Notes: a model not told the origin generated them from the sequence alone. DNA of 64,000 nucleotides from SAR202 cluster bacterium (GCA_009392215.1 VFGZ01000026.1:62001-126000); one strand, 5' to 3'; positions 27,231 through 36,853 are shown, counted from the first letter of the stretch. A program made the numbers and translations.

Positions 27231-28862
27231 ATGGAAGTAGAAGGAAGTTATCTGGTAGCCCGAACGCTTAAGGAAGAAGGGGTAGAGCACCTTTTCTTTT
27301 TGATGGGTGGTCCAAACTACGAGATTATCAATAATGCTGAAGACTTTGGAATAAAGGTCACCGATTTTCGTCATGAGCAGGCAGCCGCTATGGCAGCTCA
27401 TGGGTACGCACGGGTGACTGGTAAGCCCGGGGTTACCACAGCTGCTTCAGGTCCGGGGACCTTGAATTTACTTACTGGGCAATACACAGCATGGGCTGAT
27501 TGCGCTCCAATGATCACGCTAGGTGGGGCAGGTCCGATTTCTGATTTTGGGCGCGACGGGTTTCAGGAGGTAGATCAGGTTGGAGTATTCGAGCCCATAT
27601 CCAAGGCAGTTATGCGTCCTACCGATCCTGCCCGTTATCCGGAACACATATCTACTGCGTTCAGGCTATCGACTTCGGGTCGACCCGGTCCTGTATACGT
27701 GGACTGCAATGAAGACGTTCTCTACGGTAAGGTCGAAGAAGAGCAGGTTCCATCTGCTACCCGTGTGTCTGGGCGCTCCCGCCCGGCGGGGGACCCTGAT
27801 CTGATAAAACAAGCTGTAAAACTTTTGTCGCAATCGAAAAGGCCGATTGTTTTCGCTGGAGGTGGCGTTTGGTGGTCTCAGGCATACAGCGAACTACGCA
27901 GTCTGGTAGAGCGTGCAGGAATCCCGTTCTATACATCTCCAATGTCTAGAGGTTTGCTGCCAGATGATCATGAAATGTCTTTCCCGGCGGCGCGCTCAGG
28001 AGCCTTCAGGCGTGCCGATGTTGTCCTAGTTGTTGGTACTAGATTTAACTGGATGATGACATTCGGTAAACGAATTGCCGAGGAGTCGAAAGTCATCCAA
28101 ATCGATATACATGGTGCCGAACTTGGGCACAATCGATCGGTGGATGTTGGTATCGAAGGCGATGCCAAGATAGTGCTTCAACAGATGATTGACCAACTTG
28201 AGTCAACAGGGTTTGAATCGAAGGCGGGGACTGAGTGGATCGAGTCTTTGAGAGAGGCCGATGCAGCTCGTAGAGAGAGGGTGGCGCCCTTAGAGAATTC
28301 TACCCAGAGACCGATTCACCCCCTGAGACTTTGTAAAGATCTCCGTGATGTCATGGATAGGGATGCTATCTTGACTGTAGACGGCAATGAAATTCTTCAT
28401 TTTGGTCGTCAGTCGATGCCAACTTACGTCCCTGGGCACCGGCTAAATTCAGGCCCGTCAGGTTGCATGGGTGTCGGATTACCCTACGCCATTGGTGCCA
28501 AGATGGCTAAGCCTGATAAACAAGTGGTTGCACTCCATGGGGATGGTTCGTTGGGTATGAACGTTCAAGACTTTGATACCGCTGTGCGACATAACCTGCC
28601 GATAATAATTGTTGTATCGAATAATGAAGGCTGGACCGCGCGTGTAGAGGGTATTAGAAAACCCGGGCGTGAATTGGGTTTTACCCGTTTTGACAAGATC
28701 GCCGAGGCGTTGGGTGGACATGGCGAATTAGTGGAGGATCCAGCGGATCTAACAGGAGCGTTTGAGCGAGCATTTGAATCGGGTGTGCCGGCGATTGTGA
28801 ATGTTCGAACTGATCCGACATCTCGTGCTCTTTCGAACTTCGTTGGATCCAAGATGGAATAG
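27231..28862 (+). CDS. Thiamine-diphosphate enzyme (acetolactate-synthase-like)
   Basis: Three-domain ThDP enzyme of the acetolactate synthase/oxalyl-CoA decarboxylase/benzaldehyde lyase group. The catalytic Glu is in DFRHEQAA (about 50); the ThDP-binding motif runs from HGDGSLGMN to VVSNNEGW (about 437-468). The 543-residue length is normal. No regulatory small subunit is adjacent, so biosynthetic acetolactate synthase is unlikely; decarboxylation or carboligation of a 2-keto acid fits the neighbouring hydroxyacid dehydrogenases. Start ATG at 27231. Confidence 0.85.
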   Translation: MEVEGSYLVARTLKEEGVEHLFFLMGGPNYEIINNAEDFGIKVTDFRHEQAAAMAAHGYARVTGKPGVTTAASGPGTLNLLTGQYTAWADCAPMITLGGAGPISDFGRDGFQEVDQVGVFEPISKAVMRPTDPARYPEHISTAFRLSTSGRPGPVYVDCNEDVLYGKVEEEQVPSATRVSGRSRPAGDPDLIKQAVKLLSQSKRPIVFAGGGVWWSQAYSELRSLVERAGIPFYTSPMSRGLLPDDHEMSFPAARSGAFRRADVVLVVGTRFNWMMTFGKRIAEESKVIQIDIHGAELGHNRSVDVGIEGDAKIVLQQMIDQLESTGFESKAGTEWIESLREADAARRERVAPLENSTQRPIHPLRLCKDLRDVMDRDAILTVDGNEILHFGRQSMPTYVPGHRLNSGPSGCMGVGLPYAIGAKMAKPDKQVVALHGDGSLGMNVQDFDTAVRHNLPIIIVVSNNEGWTARVEGIRKPGRELGFTRFDKIAEALGGHGELVEDPADLTGAFERAFESGVPAIVNVRTDPTSRALSNFVGSKME

Positions 28863-28909
28863 TTTAACCGATTCGTGTCAGAAATTGATCAAAGCCATGA
28901 AAGGGCGAC

Positions 28910-30361
28910 GTGAAAATGGAAGCGGATCGAGAGTTAGGTTTTACACCGACCTACAAGCTTTGTGAGTTAATCCGTACGAAATCGATCTCACCAGTTGAGT
29001 TGACGGAGTCACATCTGAGGCGGGCCGATGTGCTTGATCCAAAGCTTGGAATATTTATTACTCGTATTTCTGATATGGCTATGGATGCTGCCCGTGAGGC
29101 TGAAGCCGCAGTGATGCGGGGCGATTCGTTAGGTCCTTTGCATGGCGTTCCGGTACCCGTTAAAGATACTGAACCTATGTCAGGAGTGATCTGGACTCAT
29201 GGTTCATTGACCTATAAAGACTACATCGCACACTATGATTCTTTACCTTTATCTAGGCTTAAAGCTGCTGGAGCGATCATTACTGGGAAGACCAATACTC
29301 CTGAAAATGGATTCGCTGGCACTACAGAGAATCGACTTGGTCCACCGGCAAGAAATCCTTGGGATCCAATTAAAACTCCTGGTGGTTCTTCTGGAGGTGC
29401 TGCGGCTGCTGTCGCATCTGGGTTAACCAGTTTTGCATCCGGGGGTGATGGTGGAGGCTCTATACGAATACCCGCTGCCTTTAGTGGTGTTTACGGGATC
29501 AAGGCGACGCAGGGAAGGGTGCCAAGATCTGCGAATTCCACAAGAAATGTCGGTTTCAACATCATGAACAACACCACGGCTGGCCCGCTGACGAGAACAG
29601 TACGTGATGCTGCAGAAGTTTTGAAGATCATTTCTGGTCATGACTCAAGAGGTGAGTATGGCACGATCACGGATGATGTTCCTGATTATTTAAGTGCACT
29701 TGGTAAAGGTGTCAAAAACTTAAAGATTGGCTGGACGGCAGACATGGGGGGTAATCCGGTCGATCCTGAGGTAGTTAGCGTTGCTGAAAAGGCCGCAAAA
29801 GTATTTGAAGGACTTGGAGCTAAAGTTGAAACTGTTGACTTCAAGCCGTCTGCCTATACAGAGGTGTTCTGGACGTTCTTTGACTATTTCACTGTTAAAG
29901 GTCTTGATGCCGCTCGTGATGATTTTGATAATCATCGTGATGAAATGACCAATTATTTTGGCTCGTACATGGATCGTGCAGCCACACTTTCAGCTGAGCG
30001 TATGTGGAATATTTTCAGCAATATCGGTTCATACCGTAATTATGTGAATAACTACTTTAGTAAATACGACCTTCTGTTATCACCTACTCTGGCAGTTCCG
30101 GCATTCGACATTGGTGATGCTCCCGCAATTATTGGCGGCATAGAAGTTCCACACAGATTGTGGGGGTTCACGCCATTTACTTATTTATTTAACCTGACAG
30201 GCAATCCCGCAGCTTCGGTACCGGCTGGGTTCTCAAAAGCGAGTCTGCCGATAGGATTACAAATTATTGGTGGTATGAAGGATGAAGTGAGTGTCTTGGC
30301 TGCTTCTGCTGCCTTCGAGGAAGCCCAACCTTGGAGTGATAATCGACCACCGGTTAGCTGA
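28910..30361 (+). CDS. Amidase-signature family hydrolase
   Basis: Amidase with the Ser-cisSer-Lys triad: Lys in GVPVPVKDTEP, the middle Ser in TPGGSSGGAAAA and the nucleophile Ser in GGDGGGSIRIPAAFSG. The 483-residue length is normal for amidases and GatA-like proteins; no gatB or gatC is nearby, so it is a catabolic amidase rather than a tRNA amidotransferase subunit. Start GTG 28910 or ATG 28916; AAGGG lies 4 or 10 bases upstream respectively. It follows the ThDP gene by 47 bases. Confidence 0.9.
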   Translation: MKMEADRELGFTPTYKLCELIRTKSISPVELTESHLRRADVLDPKLGIFITRISDMAMDAAREAEAAVMRGDSLGPLHGVPVPVKDTEPMSGVIWTHGSLTYKDYIAHYDSLPLSRLKAAGAIITGKTNTPENGFAGTTENRLGPPARNPWDPIKTPGGSSGGAAAAVASGLTSFASGGDGGGSIRIPAAFSGVYGIKATQGRVPRSANSTRNVGFNIMNNTTAGPLTRTVRDAAEVLKIISGHDSRGEYGTITDDVPDYLSALGKGVKNLKIGWTADMGGNPVDPEVVSVAEKAAKVFEGLGAKVETVDFKPSAYTEVFWTFFDYFTVKGLDAARDDFDNHRDEMTNYFGSYMDRAATLSAERMWNIFSNIGSYRNYVNNYFSKYDLLLSPTLAVPAFDIGDAPAIIGGIEVPHRLWGFTPFTYLFNLTGNPAASVPAGFSKASLPIGLQIIGGMKDEVSVLAASAAFEEAQPWSDNRPPVS

Positions 30362-30370
30362 AAATAGCTT

Positions 30371-31792
30371 CTATGCTCTGCTGTATTTCTGAATCACGTT
30401 CCAGATTTCGGGCTTCATTGAGTTGTATATGAAATAGCAGTATCGTGTTACTCCTTGTAATTGCATCTCGCCCAAAAGCCTATCCAGCTCTGAGGGTGTC
30501 AACCAGTTCGAGCCAAAATGCTCGAGCCCAACCCAGGGAATATAATGCTCTTGTCCGCCACTGTTGGAGATCATTTTTGCAGTCTGATCGCGGACCGAAC
30601 TTGTGAACCACTCATCTGTAGCTTCTTGACTGTAGTTGCTGACTGGGTAGCTCTTTGGCATTGGATAGTCAAACATTGATCCAAACAGGTTGGCGGCTTG
30701 CTCGAGATCTAATTCATCATTCCAATCATTCAGTGTGTTGACCCAGTTGACAACTGTCCCTCTGAATCCGGCGACTCCACCCGACCACCAGTACTGCTTA
30801 GGCTGGTGGAAATCGATGTACTGTTGCTTTCGCACTGAATTATGACCCGTCAATGGTTCAGCGAACGGCAACCGAGAAGAGTTTCCCACTTGCATATGCG
30901 GCAGGTGTTTTTTTACTCCGTTATAAGAAGCGCTTACACTCCATTCGATTGCAGCCTGTTTGAATTGGTACCAAGCTGAAAACTGTGGGTGTTGACGCCA
31001 CCATTCGTGGCTGGCTAAAGCTCCGTGGGCATTCTTGCTAAATTTTCGGGCGTAATCCAGCGTGAATTCATGTAAGAAGTCTTTGAAATACTCTCGGCCG
31101 TCTAAGATTTTTTGAAAGTTCATTCCGTTTTTTGATGCGAAAGTACGGTTTTCTGCAGTATCAATTTGCTCAACCCATAGATCGTCACGATGCCCGGGTT
31201 TGATTTCCCATTTGAAATCAGGCCCGTCAAGTAATAAGCCGGTTACTTGGGGGAAGTGTTTGACGGTGTCGCGTGCACGAGCAACCGTCATTGCAGGCAT
31301 ACTGGGATCGGTGAAACTAGGGGCGCGTCTATTAAGGTCTAGCTTGCCTGATCCAAATCCGCCGAGCAGGAAATACCCTTTGTCATCGACGGCGTAGATA
31401 GTGAAGCCTTTGGATCGTCCCATTTCCAGTGCCGAAGAAAGCCTTTGCGACTGCGAGGCAAGATGGTCAGGCATAGTAGGAGGGGACCATGACAGATTTT
31501 CATAAAATTCGCTAGTCGGATTAAAAGCAGCAGTTGGCACTCGATTCAAACGCTTGTTGCCAATGGACGCCAACCCTCTAGGGTGGCTATCTTCTAATTG
31601 CGGGTATATATTTCCGGTTTCTCCATCGTGGTTTGCCGGGTCATCCAGCAAGCAAAGCCACTGCAACGCTATTTCATTAATTCCAGCTTCAGCGAGCTCA
31701 TCCCAGAACGATTCTTCGAACATGATGTCATTTGGAGGTCTTAAACACATCACGGGTTTTAGTGCTTGTTTACCAGAGGTGCGTTGGAGCAT
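30371..31792 (-). CDS. Unknown protein, possibly TIM-barrel hydrolase
   Basis: A 473-residue protein rich in Trp, Tyr and His that I do not recognise. Segments such as GINEIALQWLCLLDD, GFTIYAVDDKGYF and QVTGLLLDGPDFKWE read like successive beta strands of a TIM barrel with acidic residues at the strand ends, as in glycoside hydrolases. No signal peptide. It converges on the amidase gene with only 9 bases between stops. The fold suggestion is inference. Confidence 0.7.
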   Translation of the reverse strand: MLQRTSGKQALKPVMCLRPPNDIMFEESFWDELAEAGINEIALQWLCLLDDPANHDGETGNIYPQLEDSHPRGLASIGNKRLNRVPTAAFNPTSEFYENLSWSPPTMPDHLASQSQRLSSALEMGRSKGFTIYAVDDKGYFLLGGFGSGKLDLNRRAPSFTDPSMPAMTVARARDTVKHFPQVTGLLLDGPDFKWEIKPGHRDDLWVEQIDTAENRTFASKNGMNFQKILDGREYFKDFLHEFTLDYARKFSKNAHGALASHEWWRQHPQFSAWYQFKQAAIEWSVSASYNGVKKHLPHMQVGNSSRLPFAEPLTGHNSVRKQQYIDFHQPKQYWWSGGVAGFRGTVVNWVNTLNDWNDELDLEQAANLFGSMFDYPMPKSYPVSNYSQEATDEWFTSSVRDQTAKMISNSGGQEHYIPWVGLEHFGSNWLTPSELDRLLGEMQLQGVTRYCYFIYNSMKPEIWNVIQKYSRA

Positions 31793-31890
31793 TAGTAATA
31801 CTTCCTTACTTTCATTCAGCTCACGTGGAATATATTCGATTTATACAGACAGGAATGTAGGTGTCCTAGTGTTGTCTAGCAGCATATAAC

Positions 31891-31922
31891 AAAAGCGGGC
31901 AGCTAATAAGCTACCCGCTTTT
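31891..31922 (-). terminator. Intrinsic terminator after tRNA-Gln/tRNA-Glu
   Basis: AAAAGCGGG pairs with CCCGCTTTT, continued by an inner AGCT/AGCT stem after one mismatch, around an AATA loop. Read on the minus strand it ends in TTTTGTTAT, 14 bases beyond the tRNA-Glu gene. Being A/T-flanked on both sides it could work in both directions. Confidence 0.8.
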
Positions 31923-31935
31923 GTTTGCTATATTG

Positions 31936-32011
31936 TGGTAGCCCCAAGGGGATTTGAACCCCTGTTTCAGCCTTGAGAGGGCCGTGTCCTGGGCCACTAG
32001 ACGATGGGGCC
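31936..32011 (-). tRNA. tRNA-Glu (CTC)
   Basis: A 76-base cloverleaf reading GGCCCCATCGTCTAG... on the minus strand. The anticodon loop CTCTCAA gives CTC, decoding GAG; the T arm is GGGGTTCAAATCCCC; the acceptor arms pair over seven positions and CCA is encoded. It lies six bases from tRNA-Gln and shares its transcript. Confidence 0.95.
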
Positions 32012-32017
32012 ACTTGT

Positions 32018-32091
32018 TGGCTGCCGATCCAGGGATCGAACCTGGGTTCCCAGATTCAGAGTCTGGTGTCTTACCGCTAGACGAATCGGCA
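32018..32091 (-). tRNA. tRNA-Gln (CTG)
   Basis: A 74-base cloverleaf on the minus strand with acceptor TGCCGAT/ATCGGCA, discriminator G, encoded CCA, and anticodon loop CTCTGAA giving CTG for CAG codons. The U1-A72 pair is typical of tRNA-Gln. Confidence 0.95.
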
Positions 32092-32108
32092 ATAGCGCAC
32101 AGTCTTAA

Positions 32109-32138
32109 ATACTAGCAAGGTGATTGGATTTCGCCTAA
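32109..32138 (-). promoter_or_regulatory. Candidate promoter for the tRNA pair
   Basis: On the minus strand TTAGGC (32138-32133) and TAGTAT (32114-32109) are 18 bases apart, and the -10 box ends 17 bases before the first base of tRNA-Gln. Confidence 0.35.
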
Positions 32139-32293
32139 TCATTAATCCTGCCGTTGTACGAGATTATCTGGCTATGATCACGTTTTTCTATATATTAGAG
32201 GCTTCACGGTGATGACCATCAAACATTGCTGTTGAAAAACTGTTTAAACTGGCGCCTTAATGTAACTTTCTCTTTGATCATGGAGGGTTTTAA

Positions 32294-33235
32294 ATGGCGA
32301 CTATCGCTACCGCGGCGGAACGTTCAAATATTTCTGGTAATAGCTTGGAATTTAAGGGAGTCTTCCCTGCAAACCCTACCCCGGTGAAATCTGACGGGCG
32401 TATTAACGAAAAAGCTCTTGAGAAAATTATCCAAGACAACTTGGCTCATGGCGTTGATGGTTTTTGGATAGCGGGTTCCACCGGTGAAGGACCTGTGATG
32501 AGTGAAGTTCAGCGCGAAACCACCGCTAGAATAGCTGGCGAAACTATTTCTGGCAGAGGCCTTTCGATCATGCATGTGGGTGCGATCAGTTCTGAAAGCG
32601 CTGCCAAAGGAGCCAAGGCGGCTCGGAAATATGGCTGTGACGCGATCTGTTGTGTACCACCTTTCTTTTTTCGTGGTGGAGATCAAATGACTATTGATCA
32701 CTACAAAAGAGTTGCAGACGCATCTGATGGTCTACCTTTTTTTGTGTATAACCTTCCACAGCTTACCCAGGTCGAGATCACACCGGATCTTATGGAAAAA
32801 ATAGTAGACGCTGTCCCTAATGTTGTAGGTCTGAAACACTCCGCAATGAATTTTGGTGATATACGTCTATTTGCTGACATGGGTTTGAAATGTTTTTCGG
32901 GAAACGGGACACTGCCGCTTCCTGCGCTGACAATGGGTGCAGTTGGGACCGTTGATGCGCCATTATCGTTGGCACCCTGGCATTATGCTGAGTTGTACGA
33001 TGCTTGGGAACGGGGTGATATGGAAACAGCCCAACGCTTGCAAGATGGTGTCCTTGAGATTGTCAATGTCGTGCGGATGTTTGGCGCTCCTGCAGCAGTT
33101 ACTAAATTGATCTTAACTGAACGCTTGGGTATTGACTGTGGCAGACCTATACCGCCGGTTACCGACCTTACAGATGAGCAGAGACTTGTTGTTCTGGCAG
33201 CGGCAAGAAATGCTGGCCTGCTTGAGGCTCCATAA
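32294..33235 (+). CDS. DapA/N-acetylneuraminate-lyase family aldolase
   Basis: TIM-barrel class I aldolase of the dihydrodipicolinate synthase family. The Schiff-base Lys is in VVGLKHSA (about 177) and the proton-relay Tyr in FFVYNLPQ; GSTGEGPVMS replaces the GTTGE loop. An N-terminal extension of about 20 residues precedes the barrel. The ATG has GGAGG upstream at a good distance. The genomic setting is catabolic rather than lysine synthesis, so a 2-keto-acid lyase or dehydratase role is more likely than DapA itself. Confidence 0.85.
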   Translation: MATIATAAERSNISGNSLEFKGVFPANPTPVKSDGRINEKALEKIIQDNLAHGVDGFWIAGSTGEGPVMSEVQRETTARIAGETISGRGLSIMHVGAISSESAAKGAKAARKYGCDAICCVPPFFFRGGDQMTIDHYKRVADASDGLPFFVYNLPQLTQVEITPDLMEKIVDAVPNVVGLKHSAMNFGDIRLFADMGLKCFSGNGTLPLPALTMGAVGTVDAPLSLAPWHYAELYDAWERGDMETAQRLQDGVLEIVNVVRMFGAPAAVTKLILTERLGIDCGRPIPPVTDLTDEQRLVVLAAARNAGLLEAP

Positions 33236-33283
33236 GCTTAGCTGGGCAGGTTCAAGGCGTTTTGCCTCACCTGTAAATAGCCT

Positions 33284-34450
33284 TTATTGGGTTCCTCGAG
33301 ATATGGATTCAAATCCAAATCTTTCACGTATGGCGTCCAAGGCAAGGCTGGTATCAGAGTCGGTTTTGGAATGTGAATCAAAAAGGGACAACTGTGTTGC
33401 TCTTTGGTCTAAACCTGTGACTGATATTCCGATCAAACGGATAGATTCGTTTTTCTTACGCATTTCGGTGAGCAAGAGCGTCTGAGCTGTTAGATAAATA
33501 GTTTGATCGCCATCACTTGGTGTTGTAAGCGTGTGCTGACGTGTGATGGTGGCAAAATCCCTGTAACGGAGTTTGATGCTAACTCCGCGAGCGACGTGTC
33601 CTGATTTTCTTAACCTTGTTCCCACACGTTCACTCAGCCTTTTAAGTGCTAGTTCGATTTCAGATTGGCTAGATATATCTTCGTCAAATGTGGTTTCAGC
33701 GCTCATAGATTTAGCTTTCCTAGGTTCTTGAAGTGGAGTGTTATCTATCCCTTTTGCCCTCGATTTAATATGGCCAGCGCGATTCGGTCCTAGTGCTCGT
33801 CGCAACAATCCGTCGGGGGCCATCGCAAGTTCGCCTAGCGTGAAGATTTTTAGATTGTTGAGGGCTTTTTGAGCTTTAGGGCCAATGCCAGGTAAATTTC
33901 GAACGGGTTGCGGAGCGAAAAATCTTTCGGCTCCTATTTGTTCAATTTGGAAAATTCCATCGGGCTTAGCGTATTCAGTACAGACTTTGGCGATCAACTT
34001 GTTAGGACCTATACCAATAGAAACTGGTAGGCCGATACTATCCCGGATGTTTTGTCTTATTGTTTCAGCAGTCACTATCGGCGGTCCATAGATCTCTTTT
34101 GTTCCTGACATATCCATATAGGCCTCATCTATGCTCACCGATAATACGGTTGGCGAATATCGTCGAAGAATATGCATAAATTTTTTTGAGACTTCACTGT
34201 ATAAAGCATGATTTCCTGGCAAGAAATATCCTTGGGGACAGAGTTTGCGAGCGATGATTGTGGGTTGTGCAGAATGAACCCCGAACTTTCGTGCTTCGTA
34301 GGACGCGGTTGCTACCACTCCACGTGGTCCCATTCCACCAACAATTACCGGTTTACCGAGTAGAGAATGGTCATACTGGCGCTCAACCTCCACATAGAAA
34401 GCGTCGAGGTCGGCATGGAAAATTGTGCGTCTGGAATTCCCTTGTTTCAT
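33284..34450 (-). CDS. dinB: DNA polymerase IV
   Basis: Y-family translesion polymerase. IFHADLDAFYVEVE (about 10-23) and SIDEAYMD (about 103-110) hold the three catalytic acidic residues; the helix-hairpin-helix NLPGIGPKAQKAL and the little-finger domain follow. The 388-residue length is normal. No beta-clamp motif can be named with certainty at the C-terminus. It follows the riboflavin operon by 64 bases in the same direction and may be read through from it. Confidence 0.94.
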   Translation of the reverse strand: MKQGNSRRTIFHADLDAFYVEVERQYDHSLLGKPVIVGGMGPRGVVATASYEARKFGVHSAQPTIIARKLCPQGYFLPGNHALYSEVSKKFMHILRRYSPTVLSVSIDEAYMDMSGTKEIYGPPIVTAETIRQNIRDSIGLPVSIGIGPNKLIAKVCTEYAKPDGIFQIEQIGAERFFAPQPVRNLPGIGPKAQKALNNLKIFTLGELAMAPDGLLRRALGPNRAGHIKSRAKGIDNTPLQEPRKAKSMSAETTFDEDISSQSEIELALKRLSERVGTRLRKSGHVARGVSIKLRYRDFATITRQHTLTTPSDGDQTIYLTAQTLLLTEMRKKNESIRLIGISVTGLDQRATQLSLFDSHSKTDSDTSLALDAIRERFGFESISRGTQ

Positions 34451-34514
34451 GCTTGCAGGTTAGCACGTGCACTTTAAAATTTTGGCAAACACTGCGGCAC
34501 ATATAACTGGGAGA

Positions 34515-34979
34515 TCAGCGCAGATTGTGGATTTGACGCAATGTGTTGGCCATTTCCACCGCCGTATCGGCGTAATCGTTTGCCTGGGTTATCCTAGAAA
34601 TTGCCTGATCCGTATCGTCTGTCGTCAAAACACCGAATATGATCGGTTTACCTGAGTCGTCTCCTGCATGTGCAATTCCGTCTGCCGTCGCGCGAGCTAT
34701 ATGTTCATAGTGATCAGTGTCACCACGTATCACTGCTCCAATACAAATTACGGCGTCGACATCGCCGCGCTCTGCCAGACGGCGTGCAGTCAGCGATAAT
34801 TCAAAAGAGCCGGCAGTTCGAGCTACGATAATATTCTCGTCTGGCACCCCAAGTGATGATAGCCGTTTCAGGGCAATTTCCAGCATTTGATCGGTCATGT
34901 AGCTGTTAAAACGCGCGGCTACTACAGCTATTCCAAGGTCTGCACCATCGAGTTTTTGATCAATGATTCGGGGTGTCAT
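34515..34979 (-). CDS. ribH: 6,7-dimethyl-8-ribityllumazine synthase
   Basis: Condenses the ribityl-pyrimidine with 3,4-dihydroxy-2-butanone 4-phosphate in the penultimate step of riboflavin synthesis, forming large cytoplasmic shells. Visible family blocks: VVAARFNSYMT near the start, ARTAGSFELSLTARRL, CIGAVIRGDTDHYEHI with the catalytic His, and the C-terminal FGVLTTDD. The 154-residue length is normal. Last gene of the rib operon, two bases after ribBA. Confidence 0.96.
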   Translation of the reverse strand: MTPRIIDQKLDGADLGIAVVAARFNSYMTDQMLEIALKRLSSLGVPDENIIVARTAGSFELSLTARRLAERGDVDAVICIGAVIRGDTDHYEHIARATADGIAHAGDDSGKPIIFGVLTTDDTDQAISRITQANDYADTAVEMANTLRQIHNLR

Positions 34980-34981
34980 TA

Positions 34982-36247
34982 TTATGGAGTTTCATCTCTA
35001 GGAGGAGGATCGACCTCTAAGTCATGTCCCATCTTATCGACTTTGGTTTTCATGTAAAAACGATTTTCATCGTTGATGGGTGCCTTGAGTGGAATCTGTT
35101 CCAACATTTCCAGTCCGAAACCTTGCAATCCCACGACCTTCTTTGGATTATTTGTTAGTAATTTAAACCGTCGAACTCCCAGATCACGAAGAATCTGGGC
35201 TCCGACTCCATACTTTCTAAGATCCATTGGGAAACCAAGGTGAAGATTCGCTTCTACTGTATCTAAACCTTTATCTTGCAACTCATATGCTTTTAATTTG
35301 TTAAGCAATCCGATCCCCCGTCCTTCCTGCCGCATATAAACCAGTACGCCTCGGCCGTGATCAGATATGGTTTTGAGTGCCATATTGACTTGATCTCCGC
35401 AATCGCACCTGGTGCTTCCAAAGACATGGCCCGTAAGGCATTCAGATTCGACGCGTACTATTACCGGTTCAGAGTCATCAATATCTCCCATGTACACTGC
35501 GATGTGCTCTGAGGCGTCTACAATGCTGTCATATGCAATCGCTGTAAACACTCCATAGTCTGTTGGCAGGCGTGCTTCAGCACCACGTTCTACTAGTTTT
35601 TCATGACTCATCCTGTAGGCAATTACATCAGCGATCGCGACTATTGGGAAGTCGTATTTTTTGGCCACCTCTTCTAGTTGCGGTCGTCTTGCCATAGTTC
35701 CATCCGGGTTCAATATTTCGCAAATGACAGCCGACGGATACTTACCTGCAAGACTAACTAGGTCTACCGAGCCTTCGGTGTGGCCGGTCCTGACAAGCAC
35801 GCCCCCTTCTTCATAGCGCAGGGGGAACACATGACCGGGCTGTACAAAATCATTGGGACTAGACTGTTTATCTACCAGTAATTTAATCGTGTGTGCGCGA
35901 TCGGCTGAAGAAATCCCAGTGGTTATCCCACTTGCAGCGTCTACGGTAACTGTAAAAGCGGTCCTGTGAGCAGCCGTGTTGTTTTGAACTTGTAGCGGAA
36001 GATTAAGGCGGTCAAGATCATCTCCTAACATTGGAGTGCATATTAGGCCTCGCGCCTCTAACATCATGAGAGTGATATTGTCCGCTGTGGCGTCTTCAGA
36101 CGCCATGACCATATCACCCTCGTTTTCGCGATCTTCGTCATCGACGAGGATCACGATTCCACCCTTCTTGATCTGCTCTATACCTCGTTCGACATCCATA
36201 ATGGATTCGGCATCAACGATGTCTGGTATGTTGGGATTGATGGGCAT
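34982..36247 (-). CDS. ribBA: Bifunctional DHBP synthase / GTP cyclohydrolase II
   Basis: Supplies both starting branches of riboflavin synthesis. The N-terminal RibB half has VDDEDRENEGDMVMA and the HTEGSVDL loop; the C-terminal RibA half has the zinc-binding CLTGHVFGSTRCDCGDQ and RQEGRGIGL. Both domains look complete in 421 residues. It starts with ATG three bases after ribE and ends two bases before ribH. Confidence 0.96.
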   Translation of the reverse strand: MPINPNIPDIVDAESIMDVERGIEQIKKGGIVILVDDEDRENEGDMVMASEDATADNITLMMLEARGLICTPMLGDDLDRLNLPLQVQNNTAAHRTAFTVTVDAASGITTGISSADRAHTIKLLVDKQSSPNDFVQPGHVFPLRYEEGGVLVRTGHTEGSVDLVSLAGKYPSAVICEILNPDGTMARRPQLEEVAKKYDFPIVAIADVIAYRMSHEKLVERGAEARLPTDYGVFTAIAYDSIVDASEHIAVYMGDIDDSEPVIVRVESECLTGHVFGSTRCDCGDQVNMALKTISDHGRGVLVYMRQEGRGIGLLNKLKAYELQDKGLDTVEANLHLGFPMDLRKYGVGAQILRDLGVRRFKLLTNNPKKVVGLQGFGLEMLEQIPLKAPINDENRFYMKTKVDKMGHDLEVDPPPRDETP

Positions 36248-36250
36248 TGT

Positions 36251-36853
36251 TCAGGGTAAAAAATCGTTTTTGTAACGTTCGAGTAATTTTGAAATATATT
36301 TTGCTGTCACATCTACTTCCAGGTTGACCTGGGAGTCTTTTGAAAGTTCATGGACTGTTGTGTTTTCAAGAGTGTAAGGGATTATTGCAATACTGAATTC
36401 ATTGCCATTACAGTTTGCGACTGTCAGGCTGATTCCATTTACGGCGATGAAGCCTTTTTCAACGATGCCAGCAATTATATTCTGATCTGCTTCAATTACT
36501 ACTAGATTTGAGTTTGCATCCCCCGATATTGAGCGCACGGTCCCGACACCGTCAACATGCCCCTGTACCATATGCCCACCGACCCGATCGCCATAGCGTA
36601 GAGCTCGTTCTAGGTTCACGTGGTCTCCAGGAATTAATTTCCCGAAGTTTGTCCGATAACGGGTTTCGGGTATTGTTTCCACTGTGAAAGTGCAGTTCGT
36701 ATTCGAGATTTCGAACACTGTTAGGCATGCTCCGTCTATCATGATCGACTGTGATATTTTTAGGTCATCTAGGACTTGTTTCGCCTGTATGACGAGCCTT
36801 TCACCGTCGTATGAATCAACTGTACCTATTTCTTCAATTATTCCCGAAAACAT
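36251..36853 (-). CDS. ribE: Riboflavin synthase, alpha chain
   Basis: Dismutates two lumazine molecules to riboflavin. Two lumazine-binding repeats are visible: MFSGIIEEIGTV with IDGACLTV in the first, and GHMVQGHVDGVG with VNGISLTV in the second. The 200-residue length is normal. It is four bases from ribD upstream and three from ribBA downstream, so the four rib genes form one tight operon. Confidence 0.96.
   Translation of the reverse strand: MFSGIIEEIGTVDSYDGERLVIQAKQVLDDLKISQSIMIDGACLTVFEISNTNCTFTVETIPETRYRTNFGKLIPGDHVNLERALRYGDRVGGHMVQGHVDGVGTVRSISGDANSNLVVIEADQNIIAGIVEKGFIAVNGISLTVANCNGNEFSIAIIPYTLENTTVHELSKDSQVNLEVDVTAKYISKLLERYKNDFLP

Noticed and set aside
27231-28862. Calling the ThDP enzyme biosynthetic acetolactate synthase (ilvB)
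   Set aside because: No ilvN or ilvC nearby and a catabolic setting; only the wider family can be supported.
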